Positions 50,090 through 59,072 of a DNA stretch of 64,000 bases are shown here, piece after piece. How positions within the stretch are numbered: position 1 is the first letter of the stretch; each line of letters opens with the position of its first letter. The DNA is from Streptomyces sp. S.PNR 29 (lineage in GTDB: Bacteria; Actinomycetota; Actinomycetes; Streptomycetales; Streptomycetaceae): contig NZ_JANUQM010000006.1 in the NCBI RefSeq assembly GCF_030386795.1, positions 126,601 to 190,600 of the forward strand. Direction: 5' to 3'. The notes under the pieces were generated by a model. It saw nothing but the letters and a program-made list of their open reading frames with translations, did not search any database and was not told where the DNA came from. The translations under genes and the position numbers were made by a program.

Positions 50090-51783
50090 CGGTGGTGCCC
50101 TCGCAACCCCCCGGATCCGAAACGGACAGCGCGGCGACCGTACCCGCGGCGCGTGCCGCCACCATCACCGGGGACGGCTCCGACCCGGCCGCGGCGGCCT
50201 CGGCATCCCGGAAGTTCCTCGCCAGGGCGGCGCTCATCACGGCGTCGCTGTCCATCGCGGGCTCACTGCTCGGCCTGGTGCGCGACCAGGCGCTGGCGCG
50301 GCTGTTCGGTGCCGGGAGCGACACGGACGCCTTCCTCGTCGCGTGGACCGTGCCGGAGTTCGCCGCCACCCTGCTCATCGAGGACGGGCTGGCGATCGCG
50401 CTGATCCCGGCGTTCAGCATGGCGCTGGCCCGCCGTGCCCGGGGCGCCGCGGGCGACCCGGTCCGCGCCCTGGTCGCCGCCACCCTGCCCCGCCTGTGCC
50501 TGGCCCTCGCCGCCGTGGCCGCGCTGGCCGCCGGCACGGCTCCCTACCTGGTCCGGGCACTCGCGCCCGGCCTGCCCGACCCCGGCCTCGCCGCCGACTG
50601 CACCCGGCTCACGGCGACCTGCGTACTGTCCTTCGGGCTCGCCGGGTACTGCAGCGCCGCCCTGCGGGCACACCGCAGCTTCCTCGCCCCCGCGGCGATC
50701 TACGTCGCCTACAACGCCGGCATCATCACCGCGATGTTCGTCTTCGGCGACAGCTGGGGGGTGCGCTCCGCCGCGGTCGGGGTCGCGGCGGGCGGCTGTC
50801 TGATGGTGGCGGTGCAACTGCCGTCGCTGTGGCGGCAACTGGCGTCGCGCACGCCGGCCCTCGGCGGAACCGGGGCCGACGCCGAGGCGCGGCCGATGCA
50901 ACTCGCCCTGGTCGCCTCCGTGCTCCTGTTCGCCCTGTGCCGTCAGTCGCAGGTCCTCGTCGAACGCTTCCTCGCCTCCTCCCTGCCCTCCGGCGCCATC
51001 TCACACCTGAACTACGCGCAGAAGGTCGCCCAGATCCCGATGACGCTGTCGCTGATGGTGTGCACCGTCACCTTCCCGGTGGTGGCGCGGGCGCTCGCGG
51101 ACGGCGACACCGAGCGGGCGCGCACACGTGTGGAGCGGGATCTGGCGCTGGCCTCCTGCCTGGTGCTGCTGGGCATGTGCGCGGTGATCGCCTGCGCCCC
51201 GCAGATGATCGAACTGCTCTTCCAGCGGGGCGCGTTCACCGCGAGCGACACCGCGGCGACCTCGGAGGTCATGCGTGTGTACGCCCTCGGGCTGCTGGGA
51301 CAGACCCTGGTGGGTGCCCTGGTCCGCTCCTACTTCTCGGCGGGCCGGCCCCGCTGGTACCCCGTCGGCATGATGGCCGCGGGCATCGCCGTGACGTCCG
51401 CGATCGGCGCCGCCACCGTGCACGCCTGGGGCGTCGCGGGGATCGCCGCCGCCAACGCCTTCGGCATCACCGTCACGGCCGCCCTGATGCTCGTCGGCCT
51501 GCGCACGAGCCGGCCCCACAGCCCCCACGGCGTCTCGATCCGCGTCCGGCAGGTGCTGGCCGAGCTGAGCAGGCCGGTGTGCGCCGCGCTCGTCGCCACC
51601 GTCGCCGGGGCGTTCGTCGCGAGCCGGCTCCACTCCCCCGTGGCGGGCCTCACGGCCGGCTGCCTGACCGTGACCGCCGTCTTCGTCCTCCTCGCCTGCG
51701 CCCTGGGCGCCCAGGGCTCCGCATCCGCACTGCGCTCCGTGCGCACCCTCACACGAAGGCTCACACATGGTCGCTTCCGTTGA
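50086..51783 (+). CDS. MurJ/MviN-like lipid-linked oligosaccharide flippase
   Basis: The 565-residue protein has about fourteen membrane helices with MurJ/MviN features: SIAGSLLGLVRDQALARLFG, DAFLVAWTVPEFAATLLIED, LNYAQKVAQIPMTLSLMVCT and LFQRGAFTASDTAAT. In this operon it most likely takes the place of Wzx and flips the undecaprenyl-linked repeat unit, rather than acting as the housekeeping MurJ, which is normally elsewhere; this is inference. ATG overlaps the upstream stop by four bases. Confidence 0.87.
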   Translation: MTVVPSQPPGSETDSAATVPAARAATITGDGSDPAAAASASRKFLARAALITASLSIAGSLLGLVRDQALARLFGAGSDTDAFLVAWTVPEFAATLLIEDGLAIALIPAFSMALARRARGAAGDPVRALVAATLPRLCLALAAVAALAAGTAPYLVRALAPGLPDPGLAADCTRLTATCVLSFGLAGYCSAALRAHRSFLAPAAIYVAYNAGIITAMFVFGDSWGVRSAAVGVAAGGCLMVAVQLPSLWRQLASRTPALGGTGADAEARPMQLALVASVLLFALCRQSQVLVERFLASSLPSGAISHLNYAQKVAQIPMTLSLMVCTVTFPVVARALADGDTERARTRVERDLALASCLVLLGMCAVIACAPQMIELLFQRGAFTASDTAATSEVMRVYALGLLGQTLVGALVRSYFSAGRPRWYPVGMMAAGIAVTSAIGAATVHAWGVAGIAAANAFGITVTAALMLVGLRTSRPHSPHGVSIRVRQVLAELSRPVCAALVATVAGAFVASRLHSPVAGLTAGCLTVTAVFVLLACALGAQGSASALRSVRTLTRRLTHGRFR

Positions 51784-52525
51784 TTCCGTCGGCACCCGCA
51801 GACCTCCCGTACCGCGCCCGGGTCCGATCCCGTGGGTGGCGATGTACCACTCGGTGGGCGACTGCTCGGACGACCCGTACAACATCACGGTCGCCCCCGA
51901 GCGGCTCGACCGGCAGCTGGCCTGGCTGCGCCGGCGCGGACTGCGGGGCGTGTCCGTCGCCGAGCTGCTCGCCGCCCGGGGCGAGGGGCGGCGCCTGGTC
52001 GGGCTCACCTTCGACGACGGGTACGCCGACTTCGTCACCGACGCGCTGCCGCTGCTGCGCCGCTGGAACTGCGGCGCCACCCTCTTCGTGCTCCCCGGAC
52101 GGCTCGGCGGCGACAACGCCTGGGACCCGCTCGGCCCGCGCAAGCCGCTGCTGACCGCGGACGGCATCCGGCACGCGGCCGCCGAGGGTGTGGAGATCGG
52201 CTCGCACGGGCTGACCCACATCGACCTCACCAAGGCGGACGACCTCACGCTCAAGACCGAGGTCGCCGAGAGCCGCGCACAGCTGATGGAGCTGACCGGC
52301 GCCCGGGTCGACGGCTTCTGCTACCCGTACGGCACGATCGACGCCCGCGCCGTCGCGGCCGTACGGGAAGCCGGATACGCCTACGCCTGCGCCATCGACC
52401 CCGGCCCGCTCGCCGGTCCGCACGCCCTGCCACGCGTGTACGTAGGCCAGAGCGACACGGCCCTGCGTCTGCACCTGAAGTACCGGCTGCACCGGCTGCG
52501 CCGGCGCCCGGTGGAGGGCCTGTGA
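51767..52525 (+). CDS. Polysaccharide deacetylase (NodB family)
   Basis: NodB motifs are in order: TFDDGYADF (motif 1, catalytic base and metal Asp), SHGLTHIDL (motif 2 metal His pair), RVDGFCYPYG (motif 3) and the later DPGPLAGPHALPRVYV. There is no signal peptide, so it is cytoplasmic or works on the lipid-linked unit inside. Such enzymes remove N- or O-acetyl groups from glycans. Its ATG lies 17 bases inside the end of the flippase gene, showing tight coupling. Confidence 0.9.
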   Translation: MVASVDSVGTRRPPVPRPGPIPWVAMYHSVGDCSDDPYNITVAPERLDRQLAWLRRRGLRGVSVAELLAARGEGRRLVGLTFDDGYADFVTDALPLLRRWNCGATLFVLPGRLGGDNAWDPLGPRKPLLTADGIRHAAAEGVEIGSHGLTHIDLTKADDLTLKTEVAESRAQLMELTGARVDGFCYPYGTIDARAVAAVREAGYAYACAIDPGPLAGPHALPRVYVGQSDTALRLHLKYRLHRLRRRPVEGL

Positions 52526-52526
52526 G

Positions 52527-53681
52527 ATGAGGGCGCTGCACATCATCACCGGCCTCGGCGTCGGCGGGGCCGAGCAGCAGCTGCGGCTGCTGCTGCGTCA
52601 TCTGCCCGTCGACTGCGAGGTCGTGACGCTCACCAACCCCGGTGCGGTCGCCGACGGACTCGCCGCCGACGGGGTCCGCGTCACGCACCTCGGCATGGGC
52701 GGCAACCGCGACCTGGCCGCGCTCCCGCGCCTGGTCCGGCTGATCCGCGCCGGCGGCTACGACCTGGTGCACACGCATCTGTACCGGGCCTGCGTCTACG
52801 GCCGGCTCGCCGCACGTGTCGCCGGGGTCCGCGCGGTCGTCGCCACCGAACACTCCCTGGGCGACTCGCAGATGGAGGGCCGCCGACTGACGGCAGGGGT
52901 GCGCGCGCTGTACCTCGCCAGCGAGCGGCTGGGCTCGACGACGGTCGCCGTCTCCCCGACGGTGGCCGACCGCCTCAGGCGCTGGGGCGTGCCCGCGCCC
53001 CGTATCGAGGTCGTCCCCAACGGCATCGACCTGGAGCGTTTCCGCTTCGACGAGGAGCGGCGCGGGCTCACCCGCCGGCGCCTCGGCCTGCCCGAGGGCG
53101 CGTACGTCGTCGGCGGCATCGGCCGGCTCACCCGGGGCAAGCGGTTCGACGTCCTCGTCCGGGCACTCACCCGGCTCCCGGACGACCAGTGGCTGCTGCT
53201 GGTCGGCGGCGGCCCCGAGGAGCACGTCCTGCGCCGCACGGCCCATGAGCTCGGCGTGGCCGACCGCGTCCTGTTCACCGGCGAACGTCCCTACGTCCCC
53301 GACGGCTCCCCCGGCCCCGACCTGCCCTCGCTCACCTCCGCGATGGACGTGTTCGCGTCCCCGTCCCCGGAGGAGGCTTTCGGGCTGGCGGCCGTGGAGG
53401 CGCTGGCGTCCGGCCTGCCCGTGCTCTACGCCTCCTGCCCGGCGATCGAGGACCTGCCGCCGCAGGCCGCCGCGGGTGCCCGGCGGGTGCCCGGCGGCCC
53501 CGACGCCTACGCCCGCGCGATCGCCGAGGTGCGCGCGGCGGGCCCCCTGCCGCGCACGGTCCCGGAGGCCGCACACCGCTACAGCATCGCCCGCAGCGCA
53601 GCCCGCCTCATGGACGTGTACGCGGCAGCGGTCTTCAGTTCGTCGACGTCCCTCTCACCTCTGGGAGCCAGCTCCTCATGA
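52527..53681 (+). CDS. Glycosyltransferase family 4 (second of the operon)
   Basis: The GT4 pattern is complete: LHIITGLGVGGAEQQLRLLL, YDLVHTHLYRACVYGRLAAR, VVPNGIDLERFRF, GGIGRLTRGKRFDVLVRAL, LLLVGGGPEEHVL and PSPEEAFGLAAVEALASGLP. GGVGGAEQQ at the start is common in transferases of surface polysaccharides. It begins two bases after the deacetylase stop, and its end overlaps the next gene by four bases. Acceptor and donor are unknown. Confidence 0.9.
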   Translation: MRALHIITGLGVGGAEQQLRLLLRHLPVDCEVVTLTNPGAVADGLAADGVRVTHLGMGGNRDLAALPRLVRLIRAGGYDLVHTHLYRACVYGRLAARVAGVRAVVATEHSLGDSQMEGRRLTAGVRALYLASERLGSTTVAVSPTVADRLRRWGVPAPRIEVVPNGIDLERFRFDEERRGLTRRRLGLPEGAYVVGGIGRLTRGKRFDVLVRALTRLPDDQWLLLVGGGPEEHVLRRTAHELGVADRVLFTGERPYVPDGSPGPDLPSLTSAMDVFASPSPEEAFGLAAVEALASGLPVLYASCPAIEDLPPQAAAGARRVPGGPDAYARAIAEVRAAGPLPRTVPEAAHRYSIARSAARLMDVYAAAVFSSSTSLSPLGASSS

Positions 53682-54328
53682 CCGACACTTCGACCCGTCA
53701 GCGCCTGAAGTCCCTGGCCAGGGGGCTGCCGTCCTGGTCCGTGCTCGCGGCCGGCACCCTCGTCGGGGGGCTGCTCGGCGGCGCGTACGGCCTGGTCAAA
53801 CCCCCGGCGTACACGGCCACCAGCTACGTCATCGCCGTACCGACCGCGAAGTCCGGCCCGGAGTCCGCCCTCGGTTTCGCGCAGGCGTACGGCCGGGTCG
53901 CCACGCAGCTCGCGGTGCTCGGGGACGCGCAGGTGTGGGCGGGGGTGTCCCTGCGGACGCTGCAGCACAGCGTGCGCACGGCGACCTCGCCCGACGCGCC
54001 GATGGTCGCCGTCTCGGCCACCTCCACAAGCCCCGGCCTCGCCGTCGACATGGCCAACGCGGTCTCCCGTGCGCTGACCCGGCACGCGGACGACACCAGC
54101 GGCAGCACCCAGGTCCGGCTCGTGCAGTTCTCCCGGGCGGTCACGCCGACCGAGCCGACATCGGCGTCACCGACGCTGACCGGCCTGGTGGGTGCGAGTG
54201 CGGGCGGGCTGCTGTGCGGCCTGACCCTGCTGGCGCGGCCGAGGAGGACCGGACAGGACGACGACCCTGTTCCGGCCGCCTCGGTGCCCGGCCCGGCCGC
54301 CGCCGCCGATGTACAGGGCAAACGATGA
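53678..54328 (+). CDS. Wzz-like chain-length / polysaccharide export membrane protein
   Basis: Two membrane helices (VLAAGTLVGGLLGGAYGLVK near the N-terminus and LTGLVGASAGGLLCGLTLLA near the C-terminus) flank an extracytoplasmic domain of about 130 residues that starts PPAYTATSYVIA, the Wzz signature region (P-x2-Y-x-A). The cytoplasmic tail is short, with no tyrosine-kinase domain. It should set polymer length together with the Wzy-like protein. ATG overlaps the upstream stop by four bases. It is the last gene of the rightward operon. Confidence 0.82.
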   Translation: MTDTSTRQRLKSLARGLPSWSVLAAGTLVGGLLGGAYGLVKPPAYTATSYVIAVPTAKSGPESALGFAQAYGRVATQLAVLGDAQVWAGVSLRTLQHSVRTATSPDAPMVAVSATSTSPGLAVDMANAVSRALTRHADDTSGSTQVRLVQFSRAVTPTEPTSASPTLTGLVGASAGGLLCGLTLLARPRRTGQDDDPVPAASVPGPAAAADVQGKR

Positions 54329-54474
54329 CGATGACGGGCCCGGCCGGACCGATCCGCGGCGAGCGTGCCCCCGCCGAGCCGGCCCGGGACGGGGAGCGTC
54401 CGTACCGGCGGTGCCCGGCGGTGGCGGCGGATCCCGAGGCGGGTCAGCCGCCACCGGCGGGGTCGGCTGGTGCG

Positions 54475-55725
54475 CTACCACCAGTCCAGGCGGAGGCAGA
54501 GCCTCCCGCCGAGCCAGTACTCCGCCCAGCTGCCCAGGTCCAGCGGTGTGCAGCCCTCGGGCGGTGTGGTGGGCGTGGCCGGCTGCGGCGTGGGGGTGGG
54601 AGTCGGGGTCGGGACCGGGCTCGGAGTCGTCTCGTCGGTGCGGCCGAAGAGCGTGGACCGGTAGATGTGGGACGACCTGGGGTTGTCCTCGCACTGCCAC
54701 ACACCGTGCGGGCAGTAGTCGGTCAGCGTGTTGTAGACCGGCTGGTGCTCTTCCATCCACTCCAGCATGCGCCGCATGTACTCGGCATTGTCTCCGTTGC
54801 GGAAAAGTCCCCATTCGGGGTACGAGATGGGTTTGCCGTGGGCCTTCGCGAAATCCACATGCGCCTGCAGCCCGTAGGGCTCTTTCACCTGTTCATCGAA
54901 CGACATTCCGGCCGGCTGGTCGTAGGCGTCCATGCCGATGATGTCGACCGTGTCGTCCCCCGGGTAGCACTGCGTCCAGGGAATGGCGTCCCGGCCGCGG
55001 CTGGGCGTGAAATCGAACCGGAACTTCTGGCCCGGCACCGAACGCATGGTGGTGACGATCCGGTTCCAGTACTTCTTCCAGGCCTCCGGGTCCGGCCCGC
55101 AGCGGTGGGTGTACGTGGTGCCGTTCATCTCCCAGCCGGGCACGAGGACCGTGTCCGGCACCTTCAGTTGCATCAGCCGCTCGGCCAGGGCGCGGAAGTG
55201 ATGGTCGAACTCCCCGGCCGCGCCCCGTTGCAGCAGGTGCCGGACCTCGTGATCGGGGACGCCCTCCTCGTTGCGCTCCAGCATGGGGACATTGATGACG
55301 AGCGTCCGGTCAGCCTTCTGGTTGCGCCAGTGCGCCCACGCCTCAAGGAAGTGGGCGGAACCCTCGATGTCGTGCCAGCGGTGACCGGGCAGGTAGGTGT
55401 GGCCGACGCGGATCTCGGTCCCGCCCAGCCAGCGGCTGAACTGGGCCATGCGGGCCACACCACGGGCGTCGGAGCTGAGGAAGGCCCCGAAGGGCGGTAC
55501 CCCCTGGCCCACTGCCGGCGTCGTGGTGGGGCCGGGGGCGCCCGGAGGCGTGGGCTCCACCAGGGGGGCGGGCGCCGTCGGGGTGGGTGCCGGAGCCCGG
55601 GCGTCATCGGGTCGCACCACTGTCGTCCGCGCCGCGAGGCCGGACGCCAGAGCGGCCGAGGCGACGACCACCGCCGCGCCGATGGCCAGCCGGCGGATGT
55701 GGGCCCGCTTGCGCTGTGGGGGCAT
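54475..55725 (-). CDS. Secreted glycoside hydrolase, GH26-like
   Basis: An N-terminal signal-anchor (RRLAIGAAVVVASAALASGL) and a Pro-rich linker precede a (beta/alpha)8 domain with the clan GH-A acid/base in VPGWEMNG (E199) and the nucleophile in ISYPEWG (E304), as in GH26 mannanases and related glucanases. A C-terminal Thr/Pro linker leads to a short Trp-rich end (LGSWAEYWLGGRLCLRLDWW). It is antiparallel to the polysaccharide operon and probably trims or releases its product outside the cell. GGAG precedes ATG. Confidence 0.82.
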   Translation of the reverse strand: MPPQRKRAHIRRLAIGAAVVVASAALASGLAARTTVVRPDDARAPAPTPTAPAPLVEPTPPGAPGPTTTPAVGQGVPPFGAFLSSDARGVARMAQFSRWLGGTEIRVGHTYLPGHRWHDIEGSAHFLEAWAHWRNQKADRTLVINVPMLERNEEGVPDHEVRHLLQRGAAGEFDHHFRALAERLMQLKVPDTVLVPGWEMNGTTYTHRCGPDPEAWKKYWNRIVTTMRSVPGQKFRFDFTPSRGRDAIPWTQCYPGDDTVDIIGMDAYDQPAGMSFDEQVKEPYGLQAHVDFAKAHGKPISYPEWGLFRNGDNAEYMRRMLEWMEEHQPVYNTLTDYCPHGVWQCEDNPRSSHIYRSTLFGRTDETTPSPVPTPTPTPTPQPATPTTPPEGCTPLDLGSWAEYWLGGRLCLRLDWW

Positions 55726-55889
55726 TTCTGCTCCATTCTTCGCTCTCGTCCGGCCTTCTGCGTCCTTTTTATTGACGAGCAGTCACCTGAAGTCAGTCAC
55801 AAGAAAGCCATGGGCGCCACAGCCGTTGCGGCTTTCGAGTGCCCCGCTCGCCCGTGCGGGTGAGCCGATCCCAAAGAAAGAGAGAATTC

Positions 55890-57143
55890 GTGTCGCTTCT
55901 CGACACCCGCGTCCCCGCCGTACTGCTGCGGACCGACCGGAATCCCTTTCACCACGGAACACTGGGTGCCGTGCGTTCGCTCGGCAGGGCGGGAGTGGAG
56001 GTTCATGTCGTCGCCGATGCGGCGCCGAGTCCCGTCCACGCGTCGCGTTACGTACGCCGGATGCATCCCCCGCCCCTTCCGGGTGCGTCCCCGGAGGAGG
56101 TCCTCGGTGTGCTGCGCCGGGTGGCGGAGCGGGTCGCGCGTCCCGCGGTCCTGGTTCCGCTGGACGACGCGAGCGCGATCGCCGTGGGCCGCATGCGGGA
56201 CGACCTCGCGCCCTCCTATCTGCTGCCGGAGATGCCGGGCGCGCTGGCCGAACGCGTCGCCGACAAGGCGGAACTGGCCGCCGTGTGCGCGTCCGCGGGC
56301 GTTCCGCACCCGGAGACGCTGGTCCCGGACAGTGCGGCGCAGGTCGCCGACCATGTGCGGCAGCTCGGGCTGCCGCTGGTGGCGAAGTGGAGCCGGCCCT
56401 GGCTGTTGCCCACCGGCAGCGGGCTGCGCAGCACCGTGCTGGTCCACTCGGTGCAGCAGGCCTGTGAGCTGTATCTGCGGAGTGAGGAGGCGGGCAGCCG
56501 GCTGCTGCTGCAGGCGTATCTGCCGCCGGGACGGGACCGGGACTGGTTCTTCCACGGCTACGCCGACCGTTCGGGCACCGTGCGCGCGGGCGGCCCGGGC
56601 CGCAAGCAGCTGGCCTGGCCGCGCGCGGCGGGGCTGACCGCGGTGGGCTGCTGGACGCTGAACGCGCAGGTGCAGGAACTGGCGGAGCGGCTCACCGGCG
56701 AACTGGGCTACCGCGGCATCTTCGACCTCGACTTCCGCCGCTGCGGCACGACGGGGCGCTATCACCTGCTGGACTTCAACCCCCGCCCCGGCGCCCAGTT
56801 CCGGCTCTTCACCGACGGCGCGGGGCTCGACGTCGTACGGGCTCTGCACCTGGATCTGACGGGCCGCCCGCTGCCGGACGGGGCCCCGGCGATCGGGCGG
56901 GCGTTCGTGGTGGAGAACTACGCGCCGCTCGCCGCGCTGCGTGCGGCACCGGGCGGGCGCGAACTGGCCTGGCACGCCCCGGACGACCGCGCCCCCGGAC
57001 GGGCGATGTGGGCCCTGTGGTGCCGTCATGTCTCCCAGCGGCTGCGTGAGCGGCTGGGCCCGCCGCCGGCTGCACCGACGCCACGGCTGATTCCCCGAGC
57101 GGCCTCTCCCTCCCTTACCGACAACGAGAAAGCGAGCAGTTGA
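55890..57143 (+). CDS. ATP-grasp family ligase
   Basis: An ATP-grasp fold protein: N-terminal PAVLLRTDRNPFHHGTLGAV and VLVPLDDASAIAVGRM, then LPLVAKWSRP (ATP lysine), LLLQAYLPPGRDRDW, GYRGIFDLDFRRCGTTGRYH and LLDFNPRPGAQFRLF with the metal Asp and Asn. Such enzymes join a carboxylate to an amine, thiol or other nucleophile using ATP. It starts at GTG after AAGAGAGAA and overlaps the flavoprotein gene by one base. By context it may decorate the polysaccharide or make a small amide; this is not established. Confidence 0.83.
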   Translation: MSLLDTRVPAVLLRTDRNPFHHGTLGAVRSLGRAGVEVHVVADAAPSPVHASRYVRRMHPPPLPGASPEEVLGVLRRVAERVARPAVLVPLDDASAIAVGRMRDDLAPSYLLPEMPGALAERVADKAELAAVCASAGVPHPETLVPDSAAQVADHVRQLGLPLVAKWSRPWLLPTGSGLRSTVLVHSVQQACELYLRSEEAGSRLLLQAYLPPGRDRDWFFHGYADRSGTVRAGGPGRKQLAWPRAAGLTAVGCWTLNAQVQELAERLTGELGYRGIFDLDFRRCGTTGRYHLLDFNPRPGAQFRLFTDGAGLDVVRALHLDLTGRPLPDGAPAIGRAFVVENYAPLAALRAAPGGRELAWHAPDDRAPGRAMWALWCRHVSQRLRERLGPPPAAPTPRLIPRAASPSLTDNEKASS

Positions 57144-58411
57144 TGATGTACGACCTTCTGGTGGTGGGCGCAGGCCCGTACGGCCTGTCGATCGCGTCCC
57201 ACGCCGCGGCCGCCGGGCTGAACCTGCGCGTGTTCGGCCGGCCCATGGCGTCCTGGCGGGACAACATGCCTCGCGGCATGTTCCTGAAATCGGAGCCGTG
57301 GGCGTCCAACCTCTCGGACCCGGCCGGGCGTTGGCGCCTGGACGCGTACTGCGCCGAGCAGGGCCTGACGGCACGGCACGCCAAGCCCATTCCGGTCGAG
57401 GCGTTCGCGTCGTACGGCCTGTGGTTCGCGCGCAATGCCGTGCCGGAGGTCGACGAGCGCACGGTGAGCCGTGTGACGCCCGTGCCCGGCGGTTTCTCGG
57501 TGGTCACCGAGGACGGGGAGGAGCTGCACGCGCGGACGGTGGCGCTTGCGGTCGGTGTGATGCCGTTCGTCGAGGTGCCGCAGGCCCTGCGCGGACTGCA
57601 CCCCGCGCTGGTGACGCACAGCAGCCACCACAGCGACCTCGACCGCTTCCGCGGCAAGGACGTCACCGTCATCGGCGGCGGCCAGGCGGCTCTGGAGACG
57701 GCGGCGCTGCTGGCCGAACAGGGCACGCGGGTACGGGTGCTGGCGCGGGCGGAGCGGCTGGTGTGGAACGATGTGCCGCCGCCCTGGGAGCGCCCCTGGT
57801 GGCAGTCGGTCCGCTCCCCGCACAGCGGCCTCGGCCCCGGATGGAAGAACTGGTTCTACTCCGAGCGCCCCAACCTCTTCCGGCGTCTGCCGGAGCCGAC
57901 CCGGGCGCGTATCGCGACCACGGCACTGGGGCCGGCCGGAGCGTGGTGGGTGCGCAGCCGGGTGGAGGGGGTCGTGGAGGTGCTGCCGGGTCACGAGGTC
58001 GCCGCGGCCAGTGCGGTGCCGGGCGGCGTACGGCTGGACACGGTGAGCCGCGCGGGCGCCCTGCGCGCCCTGGAGACCGAGCACGTCATCGCCGCCACGG
58101 GGTTCCGGGCGCGCTGCGACCGGCTCGGGCTGCTCGCCGCGGAGCTGCGCGGATCGCTGGCGGCCCTGCCCGACGGCTCCCCGGTGGTCGGGCGGGACTT
58201 CGAGTCCTCGCACCCGGGCCTGTTCCTCGCGGGACTGGTGACCGCCTCCGGCTTCGGCCCGGCCATGCGCTTCGTCCACGGAGCGACCTTCACGGCGTCG
58301 ACGCTCGTCCGAGGGGTACGTCGCCGGCTCAGGACGACCCCGACGGGCGGGACGGTTCCCGTACCGGGAGGCGCCGTCCGCAACGCGCCGCCCTCGCCGG
58401 TGCGCCGCTGA
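57143..58411 (+). CDS. FAD/NAD(P)-dependent oxidoreductase
   Basis: FAD-binding LLVVGAGPYGLSIASHA at the N-terminus, a second Rossmann motif VTVIGGGQAALETAALLAEQ for NAD(P), and HVIAATGFR before the C-terminal LFLAGLVTASGFGPAMRFVH. This layout is that of flavin monooxygenase-like or thioredoxin-reductase-like enzymes with N-hydroxylase features. ATG at 57143 overlaps the ATP-grasp stop (TTGATGATG), so the two are coupled and probably act in one pathway. There is no membrane helix. The substrate is unknown. Confidence 0.83.
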   Translation: MMYDLLVVGAGPYGLSIASHAAAAGLNLRVFGRPMASWRDNMPRGMFLKSEPWASNLSDPAGRWRLDAYCAEQGLTARHAKPIPVEAFASYGLWFARNAVPEVDERTVSRVTPVPGGFSVVTEDGEELHARTVALAVGVMPFVEVPQALRGLHPALVTHSSHHSDLDRFRGKDVTVIGGGQAALETAALLAEQGTRVRVLARAERLVWNDVPPPWERPWWQSVRSPHSGLGPGWKNWFYSERPNLFRRLPEPTRARIATTALGPAGAWWVRSRVEGVVEVLPGHEVAAASAVPGGVRLDTVSRAGALRALETEHVIAATGFRARCDRLGLLAAELRGSLAALPDGSPVVGRDFESSHPGLFLAGLVTASGFGPAMRFVHGATFTASTLVRGVRRRLRTTPTGGTVPVPGGAVRNAPPSPVRR

Positions 58412-58422
58412 CGTGTACACGA

Positions 58423-58468
58423 ACGGCCGGGCCGCTGACGGCGAGTCAGTCGTCAGCGGCCCGGCCGT
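58423..58468. terminator. Perfect 18-bp stem between convergent flavoprotein and chaplin genes
   Basis: ACGGCCGGGCCGCTGACG and its exact reverse complement flank a ten-base loop in the 67-base gap between two stops; likely a two-way terminator. Confidence 0.88.
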
Positions 58469-58478
58469 GCGCCGGTGG

Positions 58479-59072
58479 CTACCGGTGGGAGGCGACGCGG
58501 CTGCGGCGGTACAGCATCACCCCGCCCGCGATCATCGCGGCGCTGACGGCCGAGGCCGCCAGCAGTTCCTCACTGCCGGTCTCGGCCAGCTGCGGCGGCT
58601 TGGACGTGCCGGGCTGCTCACCGCCGGTCTTGGGCGGCTTGTTGTCCCTGTGCTTGGCCGGAGGCGTGTGACGCGGCTTCTCACCGGCGCGCGGAGGAGG
58701 CGGCGTGTGCTTGTCGACGGCCGGAGGCGTGTGGTGCGCACGCGGCGGCGGAGGCGTGTCGTCCTCCTCGCCGTAGCCGTCGTCGTCGCTGTGGCCGTGG
58801 CCGCCGTCGTCCCCGTCGTCGTCGCCGTACGAGCCGTTGATGCAGGAACTGCCGAGCGCGTGGCCGAGCCCCGCGATCGTGGTGACGGTGTTGCCGCACA
58901 GGTTCACCGGCAGCTCGATCGGCACCTGCACGGTGTTCCCGGACAGCAGGCCGGGAGCGTCCTTGGCGACGGCTGTCGCGTCCGTGTCAGCGAGGGCGGG
59001 GCTGCCGTACAGGGACAGAAGGCCCGTGGCGGCGGCCGCCACGAACACTCCCCTGTTCAGGGTCTGGCGCAA
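58479..59072 (-). CDS. Cell-wall-anchored chaplin (single chaplin domain, LAETG)
   Basis: After a signal peptide (GVFVAAAATGLLSLYGSPALA) there is one chaplin domain (APGLLSGNTVQVPIELPVNL, CGNTVTTIAGLGHALGSSC). Then come an Asp/Gly/His-rich linker (GDDDGDDGGHGHSDDDG), a Pro/Lys/His-rich wall-spanning region, LAETG, a membrane helix and RRSRVASHR. Long chaplins ChpA-C normally have two chaplin domains before the sortase signal; this one has one. Chaplins form the amyloid rodlet coat that makes aerial hyphae hydrophobic. TTG at 59072 has AAGGA eight bases upstream. Confidence 0.88.
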   Translation of the reverse strand: MRQTLNRGVFVAAAATGLLSLYGSPALADTDATAVAKDAPGLLSGNTVQVPIELPVNLCGNTVTTIAGLGHALGSSCINGSYGDDDGDDGGHGHSDDDGYGEEDDTPPPPRAHHTPPAVDKHTPPPPRAGEKPRHTPPAKHRDNKPPKTGGEQPGTSKPPQLAETGSEELLAASAVSAAMIAGGVMLYRRSRVASHR

